From Clostridium uliginosum (GTDB lineage Bacteria > Bacillota > Clostridia > Clostridiales > Clostridiaceae): DNA of 64,000 nt. The translations under genes and the position numbers were made by a program. The DNA lies in NCBI RefSeq assembly GCF_900112485.1, contig NZ_FOMG01000008.1, positions 1-64,000 of the forward strand, given 5' to 3'. Position 1 is the first letter of the stretch, and each line of letters begins with the position of its first letter. Of this stretch, positions 36,597 to 45,940 are shown in pieces. Under the pieces are notes generated by a model. The model worked only from the letters and a program-made list of their open reading frames with translations, ran no database searches and was not told the DNA's origin.

Positions 36597-37931
36597 ATGA
36601 AAAATATTATAACAAAGGTAATTGAGGGTAGCATTGCGGATGAAGTTGGTATAGAGGAAAACGATAGTTTAATATCTATTAACAATAATCCAATAGATGA
36701 TATTATAGATTATAAATTTTTAGCTGCAGATGAAGAAATACTTCTAGAAATTGAAAAAGTTAGCGGTGAACTTTGGGAAATAGAAGTTGAAAAGGAATAT
36801 GGAGAAGATATAGGAATTGAATTTGGCGGAGGCATAATGGATAAAGCCAAAAGCTGCAGTAATAAATGTATATTTTGTTTTATCGATCAATTACCAAAAG
36901 GAATGAGAGATACCTTATATTTTAAAGATGATGATTCTAGATTATCTTTTTTACAAGGTAATTTTGTTACATTAACCAATATGAAAGAAGCGGACATTGA
37001 TAGAATAATAAGATATCAAATAAGTCCAATAAATGTTTCAGTACATACAACTAATCCAGAACTTAGAGTTCAAATGTTAAATAACAGATTTGCTGGTAAT
37101 ATCTTTACTAGACTTGAGAAACTAGTGAAAGCCGGAATTACAATAAATACTCAAATAGTATGTATACCAGGAATAAATAATGGAGAAGAATTAGTTAGAA
37201 CTATAGAAGATTTATATACTTTATATCCTCAAGTTGCAACAGTTGCAGTTGTACCAATAGGAATAACTAAATTTAGAGAAAATCTTAAACATGTAAACAC
37301 ATTTACGAAGGAACAGGCAGGTAAAGAAATTGAGCTAATAAAAAAACTTCAAGACAGATATATTAAAGAAGTTAATGAACCTTTCGTTAGATTGTCTGAT
37401 GAATTTTACATAGTCTCAGAAAAGGAAATTCCAAGTGAAGAATTTTATAATGGTTACGAACAATTAGAAGACGGAGTAGGTATTGTAAGATACTTTAAAG
37501 ATGTAATAGATGATACATTAGAAGATTTAGATGAAAATATGAAAGGCAGTTTTTCAATTGCAACAGGTGCTTTAGCATATAATCAAATTTTAGAAGCTAG
37601 AAATAAAATTTTAAAAAAGAATCCAAATATTAAATTAGATGTTTATAACATAAAAAATAATTATTTTGGAGAGACAATAACAATAACTGGACTTTTAACT
37701 GGAACTGATATAATAGATCAATTAAAGGGCAAAATAAATAGTAAATATTTATTGATGGCTGACAATATGTTTAGAAAAGGATATGAATTAGCAGATTCTA
37801 ATGAAAGAATTATGCTAGATGATACTAAAATTAGAGACATTGAAGATGCTTTAGATGTGAGAGTTATAGTTACAGATTATACAGGAGAAGATTTAATTAA
37901 GATACTCAATGAGTATAAGGAGGAGATTTAA
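36597..37931 (+). CDS. DUF512 family radical SAM protein with PDZ-like N terminus
   Basis: A conserved protein of unknown function found in clostridia and cyanobacteria. It has a PDZ-like domain ([20 protein letters not shown], about residues 4-60). A radical-SAM-like core follows with C-x3-C-x2-C in [19 protein letters not shown] (about residues 82-100), then [18 protein letters not shown]-terminal DUF512 domain completes it. AGGAG is seven bases from this ATG and four from the ATG at 36594. It overlaps der by one base. The Fe-S cluster is inferred from the cysteine spacing. Confidence 0.9.
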   Translation: MKNIITKVIEGSIADEVGIEENDSLISINNNPIDDIIDYKFLAADEEILLEIEKVSGELWEIEVEKEYGEDIGIEFGGGIMDKAKSCSNKCIFCFIDQLPKGMRDTLYFKDDDSRLSFLQGNFVTLTNMKEADIDRIIRYQISPINVSVHTTNPELRVQMLNNRFAGNIFTRLEKLVKAGITINTQIVCIPGINNGEELVRTIEDLYTLYPQVATVAVVPIGITKFRENLKHVNTFTKEQAGKEIELIKKLQDRYIKEVNEPFVRLSDEFYIVSEKEIPSEEFYNGYEQLEDGVGIVRYFKDVIDDTLEDLDENMKGSFSIATGALAYNQILEARNKILKKNPNIKLDVYNIKNNYFGETITITGLLTGTDIIDQLKGKINSKYLLMADNMFRKGYELADSNERIMLDDTKIRDIEDALDVRVIVTDYTGEDLIKILNEYKEEI

Positions 37932-39247
37932 TGGGAAAGCCGATAGTTGCCATAGTTGGAAGACCTAATGTTGGAAAGTCAACATTATTTAATAAATTAG
38001 CAGGTAAAAGAATTTCAATAGTACAAGATACACCAGGTGTAACAAGAGATAGAGTTTATGCGGAAGCAGAATGGTTAAATTATAATTTTACGATAATTGA
38101 TACAGGTGGAATTGAGCCTGAAAGAGATGATATTATAGTAAAGCAAATGAGAAGGCAAGCAAATATTGCTATTGAAACAGCGGATGTTATAGTATTTATA
38201 GTTGATGGTAAAGAAGGATTAACTGCAGCAGATGAAGAAGTAGCAAATATGTTGAGAAAAAGTAAAAAACCAGTAGTACTAGTTGTAAATAAAATTGATT
38301 CTTTAAAATATGAAGAAAATATTTGGGAATTTTATAATTTAGGAATTGGTGATCCTATAACAATATCAGCAACTCAAGGTTTAGCACTTGGAGATATGTT
38401 AGATAGAGTAGTTGAACATTTTGATAGAGTTGCTGCTGATAATGAAGATGATGAATATATAAGAATAGCTATGGTAGGAAAGCCTAACGTAGGAAAATCA
38501 TCTTTAATTAATAAGCTATTAGGAGAAGAAAGAGTAATTGTTTCTGAAGTGGCAGGAACAACAAGAGATTCTATAGATAGCTACTTAGAAACAGATCAAG
38601 GAAAATTTATTTTAGTAGATACAGCAGGCCTTAGAAGAAAAAGTAAAGTAAAAGAAGAGATAGAAAGATATAGTGTTATAAGAACTTATACTGCAATTGA
38701 AAGAGCGGATGTTTGTATACTTATGGTAGATGCTCAAGAAGGAGTTACAGAACAAGATGAAAAGATAATCGGATATGCTCATGAATTAAACAAAGCTATA
38801 ATGGTTATTGTTAACAAATGGGATCTTGTTGAGAAAGATGATAAGACTTTAGATAAATTCAAAAAAGAATTACAAGGTAATTTAAAATTCTTAGGCTATG
38901 CTCAATACCTATTTATTTCAGCATTAACTGGTCAAAGAACTCATAAGGTATTAGAAATAGCAAAAGGATGTTATGACAATTATAACAAGAGAGTTTCAAC
39001 AGGTATACTAAATGATGTAATAAGTAGAGCTATACTTATGAAAGAGCCACCTACAGTTGGACTTAAGAGAATGAAGATATATTATGCAACACAAGTTGCA
39101 ACAAAGCCACCTAAGTTTGTATTTTTCGTAAATGATTCTAATGCAAGTCATTTTTCATATGAAAGATATTTAGAAAATCAATTAAGGGATAGCTTTGATT
39201 TTAAAGGAACAGGTATACAAATAGAATATAGACAAAGGAAGGAATAA
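37931..39247 (+). CDS. der: Ribosome biogenesis GTPase Der (EngA)
   Basis: A double-GTPase needed for 50S subunit assembly. The first G domain has [22 protein letters not shown] and NKID. The second has [14 protein letters not shown] (about residue 182), [10 protein letters not shown] and NKWD. The KH-like C-terminal domain ends [14 protein letters not shown]. 438 aa, typical. It is followed after two bases by gpsA. Confidence 0.97.
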   Translation: MGKPIVAIVGRPNVGKSTLFNKLAGKRISIVQDTPGVTRDRVYAEAEWLNYNFTIIDTGGIEPERDDIIVKQMRRQANIAIETADVIVFIVDGKEGLTAADEEVANMLRKSKKPVVLVVNKIDSLKYEENIWEFYNLGIGDPITISATQGLALGDMLDRVVEHFDRVAADNEDDEYIRIAMVGKPNVGKSSLINKLLGEERVIVSEVAGTTRDSIDSYLETDQGKFILVDTAGLRRKSKVKEEIERYSVIRTYTAIERADVCILMVDAQEGVTEQDEKIIGYAHELNKAIMVIVNKWDLVEKDDKTLDKFKKELQGNLKFLGYAQYLFISALTGQRTHKVLEIAKGCYDNYNKRVSTGILNDVISRAILMKEPPTVGLKRMKIYYATQVATKPPKFVFFVNDSNASHFSYERYLENQLRDSFDFKGTGIQIEYRQRKE

Positions 39248-39249
39248 AG

Positions 39250-40242
39250 ATGAGTAAAGTGACTTTTTTAGGCGGAGGTAGCTTTGGAACTGCCTTAGCT
39301 ATATTACTTGCAAAGAAAAATAATATTGTAAGTATATATGATAGAAGTATAAATGTTGTTAATGATATAAATATAAATAGAAAAAATGATAAATTTATTA
39401 AAAATTTAACAATTTTAGAAGAAGTCACGGCATTTAATGATATTGAAGAAGCTGTTAAAGATGCTGATTATGTAGTTTTAGCAGTACCTTCTCATGTGAT
39501 AAGAAGTGTTTCAAAGCAATTAAAAGGAAAAATACCGGATAATATCCCGATAATTTCTATTGCTAAAGGAATTGAGGAGCATACTGATAAAAGATTGTCA
39601 GTTGTAATAAAAGAAGAATTAGATAATCCGGTAGTAATATTATCTGGACCAAGTCATGCTGAAGAAGTAGCGTTAGAACTCCCTACTGCATTAGTAGCAT
39701 CTTCTGAAAAGATGGAATATGCAAGTGAAGTTCAAAATTTATTTATGACATCATCTTTTAGAGTGTATACTAATGACGATATAATAGGTGTTGAAATCGG
39801 AGGAGCTATAAAAAATATAATTGCACTAGCTGCAGGAGTATTAGATGGAATAGGGTATGGAGATAATACAAAAGCTGCTTTAATGACACGTGGGATGAAA
39901 GAGATTTCAAGAGTTGGTATCCATCTTGGAGGTAAGGCTGAAACCTTTTATGGACTAACTGGTATGGGAGATTTAATAGTAACATGCACCTCTATGCATT
40001 CTAGAAATAGAAGAGCTGGACTATTGATAGGGCAAGGATTGTCTGTTGATAAAGTTCTTGATGAAGTCGGCATGGTAGTAGAGGGTGTGAAGGCATGTAA
40101 AGCCTTTTATGAATTGAAGGAAAAGATAAATATATCAATGCCTATAACAGATATGTTATATAAGGTTTTATTTGAAGATAAAAATCCAAAACAAGGTGTT
40201 GAAGAGCTTATGCTCAGAGATAAAAAAAGTGAAATATTTTAA
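39250..40242 (+). CDS. gpsA: Glycerol-3-phosphate dehydrogenase [NAD(P)+]
   Basis: Makes sn-glycerol 3-phosphate for phospholipids. The Rossmann motif [12 protein letters not shown] is at the N terminus. Catalytic Lys regions are ISIAKGIE and [15 protein letters not shown] (about residue 190), with TRGMKEISR and [12 protein letters not shown] further on. 330 aa. The order der-gpsA-spoIVA is as in Bacillus; no plsY lies between der and gpsA. The stop is three bases from a palindromic repeat. Confidence 0.96.
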   Translation: MSKVTFLGGGSFGTALAILLAKKNNIVSIYDRSINVVNDININRKNDKFIKNLTILEEVTAFNDIEEAVKDADYVVLAVPSHVIRSVSKQLKGKIPDNIPIISIAKGIEEHTDKRLSVVIKEELDNPVVILSGPSHAEEVALELPTALVASSEKMEYASEVQNLFMTSSFRVYTNDDIIGVEIGGAIKNIIALAAGVLDGIGYGDNTKAALMTRGMKEISRVGIHLGGKAETFYGLTGMGDLIVTCTSMHSRNRRAGLLIGQGLSVDKVLDEVGMVVEGVKACKAFYELKEKINISMPITDMLYKVLFEDKNPKQGVEELMLRDKKSEIF

Positions 40243-40244
40243 TA

Positions 40245-40408
40245 TTAGGCACATGAAAGAAAATATAGGCCAAAGATGCGCTGGATATTTTGTGTCATAC
40301 AAGGGAGGCAAGTTCAGTTAATAGCAAGCTATTAGCTGAATTTGCTGACAAAGTATGACACAAAATAGACAAGCATACTGGTCTATTATTTTTTTGAATG
40401 TGCCTTAG
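40245..40408 (-). repeat. Interspersed palindromic repeat, short form, copy 4 (reverse)
   Basis: About 164 bases in the opposite orientation to copies 1-3: it begins AGGCACATGAAAGAAAATATAGGCCA and ends TGGTCTATTATTTTTTTGAATGTGCCTTA. The central hairpin is GCAAGTTCAGTTAATAG with CTATTAGCTGAATTTGC; both differences are G.U pairs on the plus strand. AAGGGAGG precedes the hairpin. The right edge runs into the next terminator stem. Confidence 0.9.
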
Positions 40409-40476
40409 TCCTAAAAAGAATTATTACACCATATACATGTGTAAGGAGTTCTTTTTAGGACTTTTATTATTTTTAA
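40407..40476 (+). terminator. Terminator of the der-gpsA operon
   Basis: A 14-bp stem AGTCCTAAAAAGAA (40407-40420) with TTCTTTTTAGGACT (40449-40462), with an inner TTACAC/GTGTAA pair, then TTTATTATTTTT. It overlaps the end of the repeat by two bases. Confidence 0.85.
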
Positions 40477-40562
40477 ATTTATTATTATTTATTATAAGTT
40501 GTATATTTTTTACTGTGATCGAATATATATATATTGGTAAAAAGAATATAGGAGGGGATCAC

Positions 40563-42041
40563 GTGGACAGCTTTAACATATACAAAGATATAGCTGAAAG
40601 AACTCAAGGGGACATATATGTAGGAGTAGTTGGGCCTGTAAGAACAGGAAAATCTACTTTTATTAAAAAATTTATGGACCTTATGGTAATACCAAAGATT
40701 GATAATACTTATAAGAAAGAAAGGGCAAAAGATGAGCTCCCACAAAGTGGATCAGGAAAAAGTATCCATACAACAGAACCTAAATTTGTACCTAATGAAG
40801 CAGTTGAAATTAATTTGGGGGATGAGATTAAGTTTAAGGTTAGAATGGTTGATTGTGTAGGATATATTGTAAAAAGTGCATTAGGATATTTAGAAGGAGA
40901 AGAAAGTAAGATGGTACATACACCATGGTATGAGTATGAAATTCCTTTTGAAGATGCAGCTGAAATAGGTACTAGAAAGGTTATAAAAGATCATTCAACC
41001 ATAGGACTTGTAATTACAACAGATGGCAGCATTACAGGAATAGACCGAGAAGATTATTTAGAAGCAGAAGAGAGAGTTATTTCTGAACTTAAATCATTAA
41101 ACAAACCATTTGTTGTTTTACTTAATACAAACAGGCCTAATTCTCAAGAAACTAAAGCTTTAAAGAAGGAGTTAGAAGAAAAATATAATGTTGCAGTCAA
41201 GGTTATGGATGTATATAACATGAATGAGGAGGATATTGAAGATCTATTTAAATATGTACTTAAAGAGTTCCCAATAAAAGAGATTAATATAGATATGCCA
41301 GAATGGTTAGAAAAATTAGATGGGAATCACTGGTTAAAGAAAGACTTTTTCGACATAATTATGGATATGAGCAATGACGTTTCAAAGGTAAGAGATGTTA
41401 AATTTGTATTAGATAGTTTTGAAGGAAAGGAATTTATGGGAGTAGCTTCAATAAGAGAAGTAAATTTAGGAAATGGTATTGCCAATGTACTTATGAAACC
41501 TAAAGATGGAATATTCTATAAAGTACTTAGTGAAATCTGTGATTTAGAAGTTAACTCAGAAAGTGATCTTTTAGGAATAATTAAAGATTTAACTCATGCT
41601 AAGACAGAATATGATAAGGTTAAGGATGCATTAGATGATGTAAAAGAAACTGGGTACGGACTAGTTGCCCCTCAATTAGCTGAAATGAAGTTTGAGGAGC
41701 CTGAGATAGTTAAGCAAGGCAGTAAATATGGAGTAAAACTTAAAGCAAGTGCACCAAGCTTACATTTTATAAAATGTGATATAAAAACAGAAATAAGTCC
41801 TATAATGGGTTCTGAAAAAGAATCAGAAGAACTTGTTAAAGGCTTACTTGAACAGTTTGAAACAGATCCAGCACTACTTTGGCAAAGTAATATGTTTGGA
41901 AAATCATTGGAAGTTCTTGTGAAAGAAGGTCTTCAAAATAAATTATATAAAATGCCTGAAGATGTACAAGTTAAAATTCAAAAAACACTTCAAAAGATTA
42001 TAAATGAAGGTAATGGAGGATTGATTTGTATAATACTTTAA
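40563..42041 (+). CDS. spoIVA: Spore coat/cortex morphogenetic ATPase SpoIVA
   Basis: The ATPase that polymerises on the forespore surface as the basement layer of the coat, anchored by SpoVM. It begins MDSFNIYKDIAERTQGDIYV and has Walker A GPVRTGKSTFIKKFM. 492 aa, identical in length to the Bacillus protein. The frame is open back to 40398, but the GTG at 40563 with GGAGGGG nine to three bases upstream matches the family N terminus; the upstream part falls in the terminator. A sigma-E-like GTATATTT lies at 40501-40508 (weak). Confidence 0.95.
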   Translation: MDSFNIYKDIAERTQGDIYVGVVGPVRTGKSTFIKKFMDLMVIPKIDNTYKKERAKDELPQSGSGKSIHTTEPKFVPNEAVEINLGDEIKFKVRMVDCVGYIVKSALGYLEGEESKMVHTPWYEYEIPFEDAAEIGTRKVIKDHSTIGLVITTDGSITGIDREDYLEAEERVISELKSLNKPFVVLLNTNRPNSQETKALKKELEEKYNVAVKVMDVYNMNEEDIEDLFKYVLKEFPIKEINIDMPEWLEKLDGNHWLKKDFFDIIMDMSNDVSKVRDVKFVLDSFEGKEFMGVASIREVNLGNGIANVLMKPKDGIFYKVLSEICDLEVNSESDLLGIIKDLTHAKTEYDKVKDALDDVKETGYGLVAPQLAEMKFEEPEIVKQGSKYGVKLKASAPSLHFIKCDIKTEISPIMGSEKESEELVKGLLEQFETDPALLWQSNMFGKSLEVLVKEGLQNKLYKMPEDVQVKIQKTLQKIINEGNGGLICIIL

Positions 42042-42083
42042 CTAATCATAGATAATACTTAAGGCGTTTAAAAGGGAAACTTT

Positions 42084-42245
42084 TAAGGCACATGAAAGAA
42101 AATAATAGGCCAAAGATGCGTCGTATATTTGGTGTCAGACAAGGAGGTAAGTTTAGTTAGTAGTGAGCTATTAGTTGAATTTACCGACGTAGTTGACGCA
42201 AAATAGACAAACATACTGGTCTATTATTTTTTTGAATGTGCGTAA
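42084..42245 (-). repeat. Interspersed palindromic repeat, short form, copy 5 (reverse)
   Basis: About 162 bases, same orientation and close in sequence to copy 4. The outer arms AATAATAGGCCA and TGGTCTATTATT pair with one G.U. The hairpin GTAAGTTTAGTTAGTAG / CTATTAGTTGAATTTAC has five non-Watson-Crick positions, all G.U on the plus strand. ACAAGGAGG lies just before it. It occupies most of the 305-base gap between spoIVA and the next gene; the remainder holds a weak TTAAAAG/CTTTTAA hairpin at 42068-42086. Confidence 0.9.
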
Positions 42246-42346
42246 ATTTCATTTTTATCTCGTACATATTTAGTATAAGAAGTATTTTGTTATGCAATAC
42301 ATAGCAAATTATATTTTTATGTTATATAATAAAAGAAAGGATATAA

Positions 42347-42763
42347 ATGAGGGATATCATGAGAAGAGCGTATAAGAACTACAAGAAAGTAGGGAATTTA
42401 AAGTTCTTAATAACTGAACTAATAGAATTTGAATTTTCATCAACTGTTTATGCCTCTCCGGGAGTTATAAATCATATAATAAAAAAACATGGGAAACAAC
42501 TCACAAAAAAAGTTAAACACAATATAATAGAAACTATGGAACAAATAATTAAAAATCCTGATTATATAGGAATAGATAAACTAAGAGGAGAATGCGGATC
42601 TTTTGAGCTAATAAAAAAAATTGACAATAGCATCCTTTTAGGATTAGAAGTTGATAGAGAAGGGCAATATGTATATGTAGCAACCATGTATCCTATTACG
42701 GAATCTAAAATAAATGCTAGATTAAATAGTGGAAGATTGATAAGCTGTAATGATAAAAAATGA
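42347..42763 (+). CDS. Small protein, possible BECR-fold (PBECR-like) nuclease domain
   Basis: 138 residues, not firmly recognised. The central segment (GVINHIIKKHGKQLTKKVKHN, about residues 40-60, then IIKNPDYIG, SFELIKKIDNSILLGLEVD and YVYVATMYPITESKI) resembles the Barnase-EndoU-ColicinE5/D-RelE-like (PBECR) group: an early His, an N-P-D-Y-I turn, paired strands and a late Thr-x-x-Pro. No signal peptide or membrane segment. It stands alone between two palindromic repeats with no visible antitoxin or phage gene. ATG 42359 is an alternative start. The family call is inference. Confidence 0.6.
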   Translation: MRDIMRRAYKNYKKVGNLKFLITELIEFEFSSTVYASPGVINHIIKKHGKQLTKKVKHNIIETMEQIIKNPDYIGIDKLRGECGSFELIKKIDNSILLGLEVDREGQYVYVATMYPITESKINARLNSGRLISCNDKK

Positions 42764-42831
42764 AATGTAGTATATCATGAATAGATTTTAAATTAGTTTT
42801 TTTGAGGTGAGAAAAGGCTCCTCATACGCTA

Positions 42832-43062
42832 TAAGGCATATTCAAAAAAATAATAAGTCGGTATGCTAGTCTATTTTGCGTCATACTGAGTCGGTAATGT
42901 TATCTAATAGTCTCAGCTAGGAGCTAACATTATCTCCTTGTCTGACATAAAGTGAAATTTTTCAGGTGGAGTTTTATACTCCAGATGAATTTAGTTGAAC
43001 TTATCTTAAGACAAAATATACATCACATCTTTGACTTGTTATTTTATTTCATATGCATAATT
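42832..43062 (+). repeat. Interspersed palindromic repeat, long form, copy 6 (forward)
   Basis: About 231 bases, very similar to copy 2 including the ~66-base extra block (GTGAAATTTTTCAGGTGGAG and TTTAGTTGAACTTATCTTAA). The arms pair AATAATAAGTC with GACTTGTTATT. The central hairpin is TAATGTTATCTAATAG with CTAGGAGCTAACATTA and is partly mismatched. An open frame at 42952-43188 lies mostly inside it and is not a gene. The rest of the 481-base gap holds a GCAGG...CCTGC hairpin (43076-43095) and the terminator below. Confidence 0.88.
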
Positions 43063-43111
43063 AGTAAACAGAGATGCAGGATACGCCGACCTGCCAAAAA
43101 AATAATTTATT

Positions 43112-43140
43112 ATACTCTTGGATTACCAAGAGTATTTTTA
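43112..43140 (+). terminator. Terminator before the asparaginase gene
   Basis: A 10-bp perfect stem ATACTCTTGG / CCAAGAGTAT with loop ATTA, then TTTTTA. It lies 105 bases upstream of the asparaginase start with no gene directly before it, so it could end a read-through transcript or act as a leader attenuator. Confidence 0.75.
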
Positions 43141-43244
43141 TGTGATAAATATATAAGTATAAAGAAGATAACGAGAAGAATATACTAATGAAAATAATTT
43201 ATTATTTTTAAGAGTGATTAATATATAAAAACGGGGGAATAATA

Positions 43245-44246
43245 ATGAAAAAGGTAGCAGTTATATTTAATGGTGGAACTATTTCTATGAAAGTAGATGA
43301 AAAAATTAAAGCGGCAGTTCCAAGCTTAAGCGGAGAAGATATAATGGCTATGGTTACGGGGATTCAAGGCCATGCAGAAATTGAGAATCATACTTTTTCT
43401 AATTTACCATCACCACATATGACACCTAAATTAATGCTTGAACTATCAAATTTAGTTCAAGAATTATTAAATAGAGAGGATATATCAGGAGTAGTCATAA
43501 CTCATGGAACTGATACATTAGAAGAAACAGCATATTTTTTAGATTTAACTTTAAAAACTGATAAGCCTGTAGTTGTAACTGGAGCTATGAGAAGTAGTGA
43601 TGAATTAGGTTATGATGGACCATTTAATTTAGCTACATCAATATGTACAGCAATTTCTAGTAGTGCAAAAAACAGAGGAGTTTTAGTATGTTTTAATGGA
43701 GAGTTACATAGTGCAAGAGAAGTAACAAAAGAAAATTCTATGGCCTTAAATGCGTTTAGTACACCTAATTTTGGACCGATAGGTATTGTAGATAATAATA
43801 AAGTCATTTTTTATAGAAATAGTCCAGAATCAATACATATGAAAATTGAAGATGTAAAAAAAGATGTAGCATTAATTAAATGTGCAGCTGGAATGGACTC
43901 ATCTTTCATAGATTTTGCTATAGATAAAGGATATGATGGAATAGTGATTGAGGCTTTAGGAAGAGGAAATGTACCGCCATCAATGGTTTCTGGCATTAAA
44001 TGTGCAATAGAAAGGAATATCCCCGTAATTATTGTATCAAGATGCTTTGAAGGAAGAGTATTTGAATCTTATGGTTATGAAGGTGGAGGAAAAAATATAA
44101 GGAATTTTGGAGCTATATTTGGAGATATGTTAGCAGGACAAAAAGCTAGAATCAAATTAATAATAGCAATAAATTATACTGATAATATTACTGATATTAG
44201 AGAAATGTTTGAAAATGGAATATATGATGACAATATATGTGAATAA
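43245..44246 (+). CDS. L-asparaginase
   Basis: Hydrolyses asparagine to aspartate and ammonia. The first catalytic Thr is in FNGGTISMK (about residue 12). The second active-site segment is VITHGTDTLEETAYFL (about residue 85), then VVTGAMRSSDELGYDGP. 333 aa without a signal peptide, so probably cytoplasmic. The C-terminal fold is complete (EALGRGNVPPSM, SRCFEGRV). The ribosome site GGGGGAA precedes the ATG. Type I versus type II is not resolved. Confidence 0.93.
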   Translation: MKKVAVIFNGGTISMKVDEKIKAAVPSLSGEDIMAMVTGIQGHAEIENHTFSNLPSPHMTPKLMLELSNLVQELLNREDISGVVITHGTDTLEETAYFLDLTLKTDKPVVVTGAMRSSDELGYDGPFNLATSICTAISSSAKNRGVLVCFNGELHSAREVTKENSMALNAFSTPNFGPIGIVDNNKVIFYRNSPESIHMKIEDVKKDVALIKCAAGMDSSFIDFAIDKGYDGIVIEALGRGNVPPSMVSGIKCAIERNIPVIIVSRCFEGRVFESYGYEGGGKNIRNFGAIFGDMLAGQKARIKLIIAINYTDNITDIREMFENGIYDDNICE

Positions 44247-44303
44247 AAATCGTATATTTCATTGTAACATTCGTATAACACATGAAGATTAATGCTGTTA
44301 TTG

Positions 44304-44332
44304 TTGACAACGTTCGACTTTGAATATATAAT
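44304..44332 (+). promoter_or_regulatory. Consensus sigma-A promoter of the purine permease leader
   Basis: TTGACA (44304-44309), exactly 17 bases, TATAAT (44327-44332). It would start the transcript just before the riboswitch. Confidence 0.85.
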
Positions 44333-44347
44333 AATAGTTGTAAACAG

Positions 44348-44480
44348 ATAGCTCATATAATCGTGATAATAGGGTTCACGAGTTTCTACCAGATGCCGTA
44401 AATAATCTGACTATGAGTACGACTATATTAATTTTTAAGTCACTATGAGTTATCTATATGAATACTTAGTGGCTTTTTTT
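44348..44480 (+). promoter_or_regulatory. Guanine-class purine riboswitch with terminator
   Basis: The aptamer spans about 44348-44420. P1 pairs CTCATA with TATGAG, with the conserved TATAATCGTGATAATAGGG, GTTTCTACCAGATGCCGTAA and CTGACTATGAG segments. The specificity base (position 74 in the xpt numbering) is C44411, which predicts guanine or hypoxanthine. A terminator (AAGTCACTA / TAGTGGCTT, then T7) at 44437-44480 forms the expression platform, so ligand should shut off the permease. Confidence 0.92.
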
Positions 44481-44507
44481 AAGTTGAATGATTTAGGAGG
44501 AAAGAAA

Positions 44508-45881
44508 ATGCAACAAGAAAAAAAGTCAGGGAGAATATTAGAAATATTTTCCAATAAAAATGTTGATTTTAAAAAAGAAATCATAGCAGGTATTACAACT
44601 TTTTTAACAATGTCATACATAATAGCTGTAAATCCTAATATATTAGGACAAACTGGTATGGATAAAGGTGCACTTGTAACAGCAACATGCTTATCAGCAG
44701 CTTTCGCTACAATACTTGTAGGAATAATTGCCAACTTACCTTTTGCATTAGCTTCAGGTATGGGACTTAATGCATATTTTGCTTATTCAGTAGTTTTAGG
44801 TAAAGGGATTTCATGGGAAATTGCCTTGACAGCAGTATTCGTAGAGGGTATTTTGTTTATTCTAATGTCATTATGTAAAATTCGTGAATGGGTTGTAAAT
44901 GCCATTCCAATGAATATGAAATATGCAGTTACAGCAGGAATTGGATTGTTTATTGCATTCATAGGTTTTACAGGCAGTAAATTGGTAGTAAAAAGTGATG
45001 CCACTTTTTTAACTTTAGGACATTTTGCCCTTCCAACAGTTTTGATTACTTGCATTGGTATATTAATAATTGCAGTTTTTGATAAAAAAGGAATAAAGGG
45101 TTCTATGCTAATTGGTATTTTAGTTAGTACTTTATTGGCGTGGGGATATGCATTAATAAACCCAACTGTTGCAGCAGAACTTGGAATTTTTATTCCAAAC
45201 GGAATATTTAAATTTGAGAGTATTGCACCAGTTGCAGGGAAAATAGATTTTGGGTATTTACTTAATCCGGATAATATAATGGCTTTTATTACTGTGGTAT
45301 TTACATTTTTATTTGTAGATTTTTTTGACAGCGTTGGAACATTAGTTGGAGTTAGTTCAAGAGCAGGAATGCTAGATAAAGATGGAAATGTACCTAATGC
45401 AGGCAGAGCATTACTTGCTGATGCAGTTGGTACTACAGTAGGAGCTTGCCTTGGAGTTTCAGCGATAACAGTTTATGTTGAGAGTTCAACAGGTGTTGAA
45501 GAAGGCGGTAGAACAGGCTGGACTGCAATTGTAGTAGGAGTATTATTTTTAATTGCTATGTTTTTCTCTCCAATATTTATAGCTATTCCATCATGTGCAA
45601 CTGCACCAGCATTAATATATGTTGGATATTTAATGCTTGGATCAGTTAGAAATATAGATTTTAATGAAATAACAGAAGGTCTTCCAGCATTTTTAACGAT
45701 TGCATTAATGCCACTTACATATAGCATTGGTGATGGATTAATTATGGGAGTATTATCATATGTATTTATTAACGTAATATATAATATAATTTTTGCAAAG
45801 AATAAGAAAGATAAGAAAAAAGTATCATGGGTTATGATAATTTTAGCAGTAATATTTTTATTTAAATTATTTTTCTTATAA
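44508..45881 (+). CDS. NCS2 family purine permease (AzgA/PbuG-like)
   Basis: A polytopic nucleobase transporter with about 12-14 membrane segments. Family motifs are GITTFLTMSYIIAVNP near the N terminus, ASGMGLNAYFAY, and FVDFFDSVGTLVGVSSRAGM, plus SSTGVEEGGRTG characteristic of the AzgA group. GGAGGAAAG marks this ATG (457 aa); the in-frame extension to 44445 lies in the riboswitch terminator. The upstream guanine riboswitch supports guanine/hypoxanthine uptake. Confidence 0.93.
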   Translation: MQQEKKSGRILEIFSNKNVDFKKEIIAGITTFLTMSYIIAVNPNILGQTGMDKGALVTATCLSAAFATILVGIIANLPFALASGMGLNAYFAYSVVLGKGISWEIALTAVFVEGILFILMSLCKIREWVVNAIPMNMKYAVTAGIGLFIAFIGFTGSKLVVKSDATFLTLGHFALPTVLITCIGILIIAVFDKKGIKGSMLIGILVSTLLAWGYALINPTVAAELGIFIPNGIFKFESIAPVAGKIDFGYLLNPDNIMAFITVVFTFLFVDFFDSVGTLVGVSSRAGMLDKDGNVPNAGRALLADAVGTTVGACLGVSAITVYVESSTGVEEGGRTGWTAIVVGVLFLIAMFFSPIFIAIPSCATAPALIYVGYLMLGSVRNIDFNEITEGLPAFLTIALMPLTYSIGDGLIMGVLSYVFINVIYNIIFAKNKKDKKKVSWVMIILAVIFLFKLFFL

Positions 45882-45894
45882 AAACAAGTAATTT

Positions 45895-45940
45895 TAAAAG
45901 TATAGAAATTAACATTGAGTTGATTTTTATACTTTTTTTG
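45895..45940 (+). terminator. Terminator after the purine permease
   Basis: AAAAGTATAGAAAT pairs with ATTTTTATACTTTT around an ACATTGAGTTG loop region, followed by T-rich sequence. Confidence 0.75.

Noticed and set aside
40398-40562. N-terminal extension of SpoIVA to an ATG at 40398
   Set aside because: The extension is made of terminator and AT-rich DNA; the GTG at 40563 has a strong ribosome site and gives the conserved N terminus and length.
42952-43188. A 78-codon open frame before the asparaginase gene
   Set aside because: Most of it lies in long-form palindromic repeat copy 6; the same sequence is present in copy 2 without a conserved frame end.
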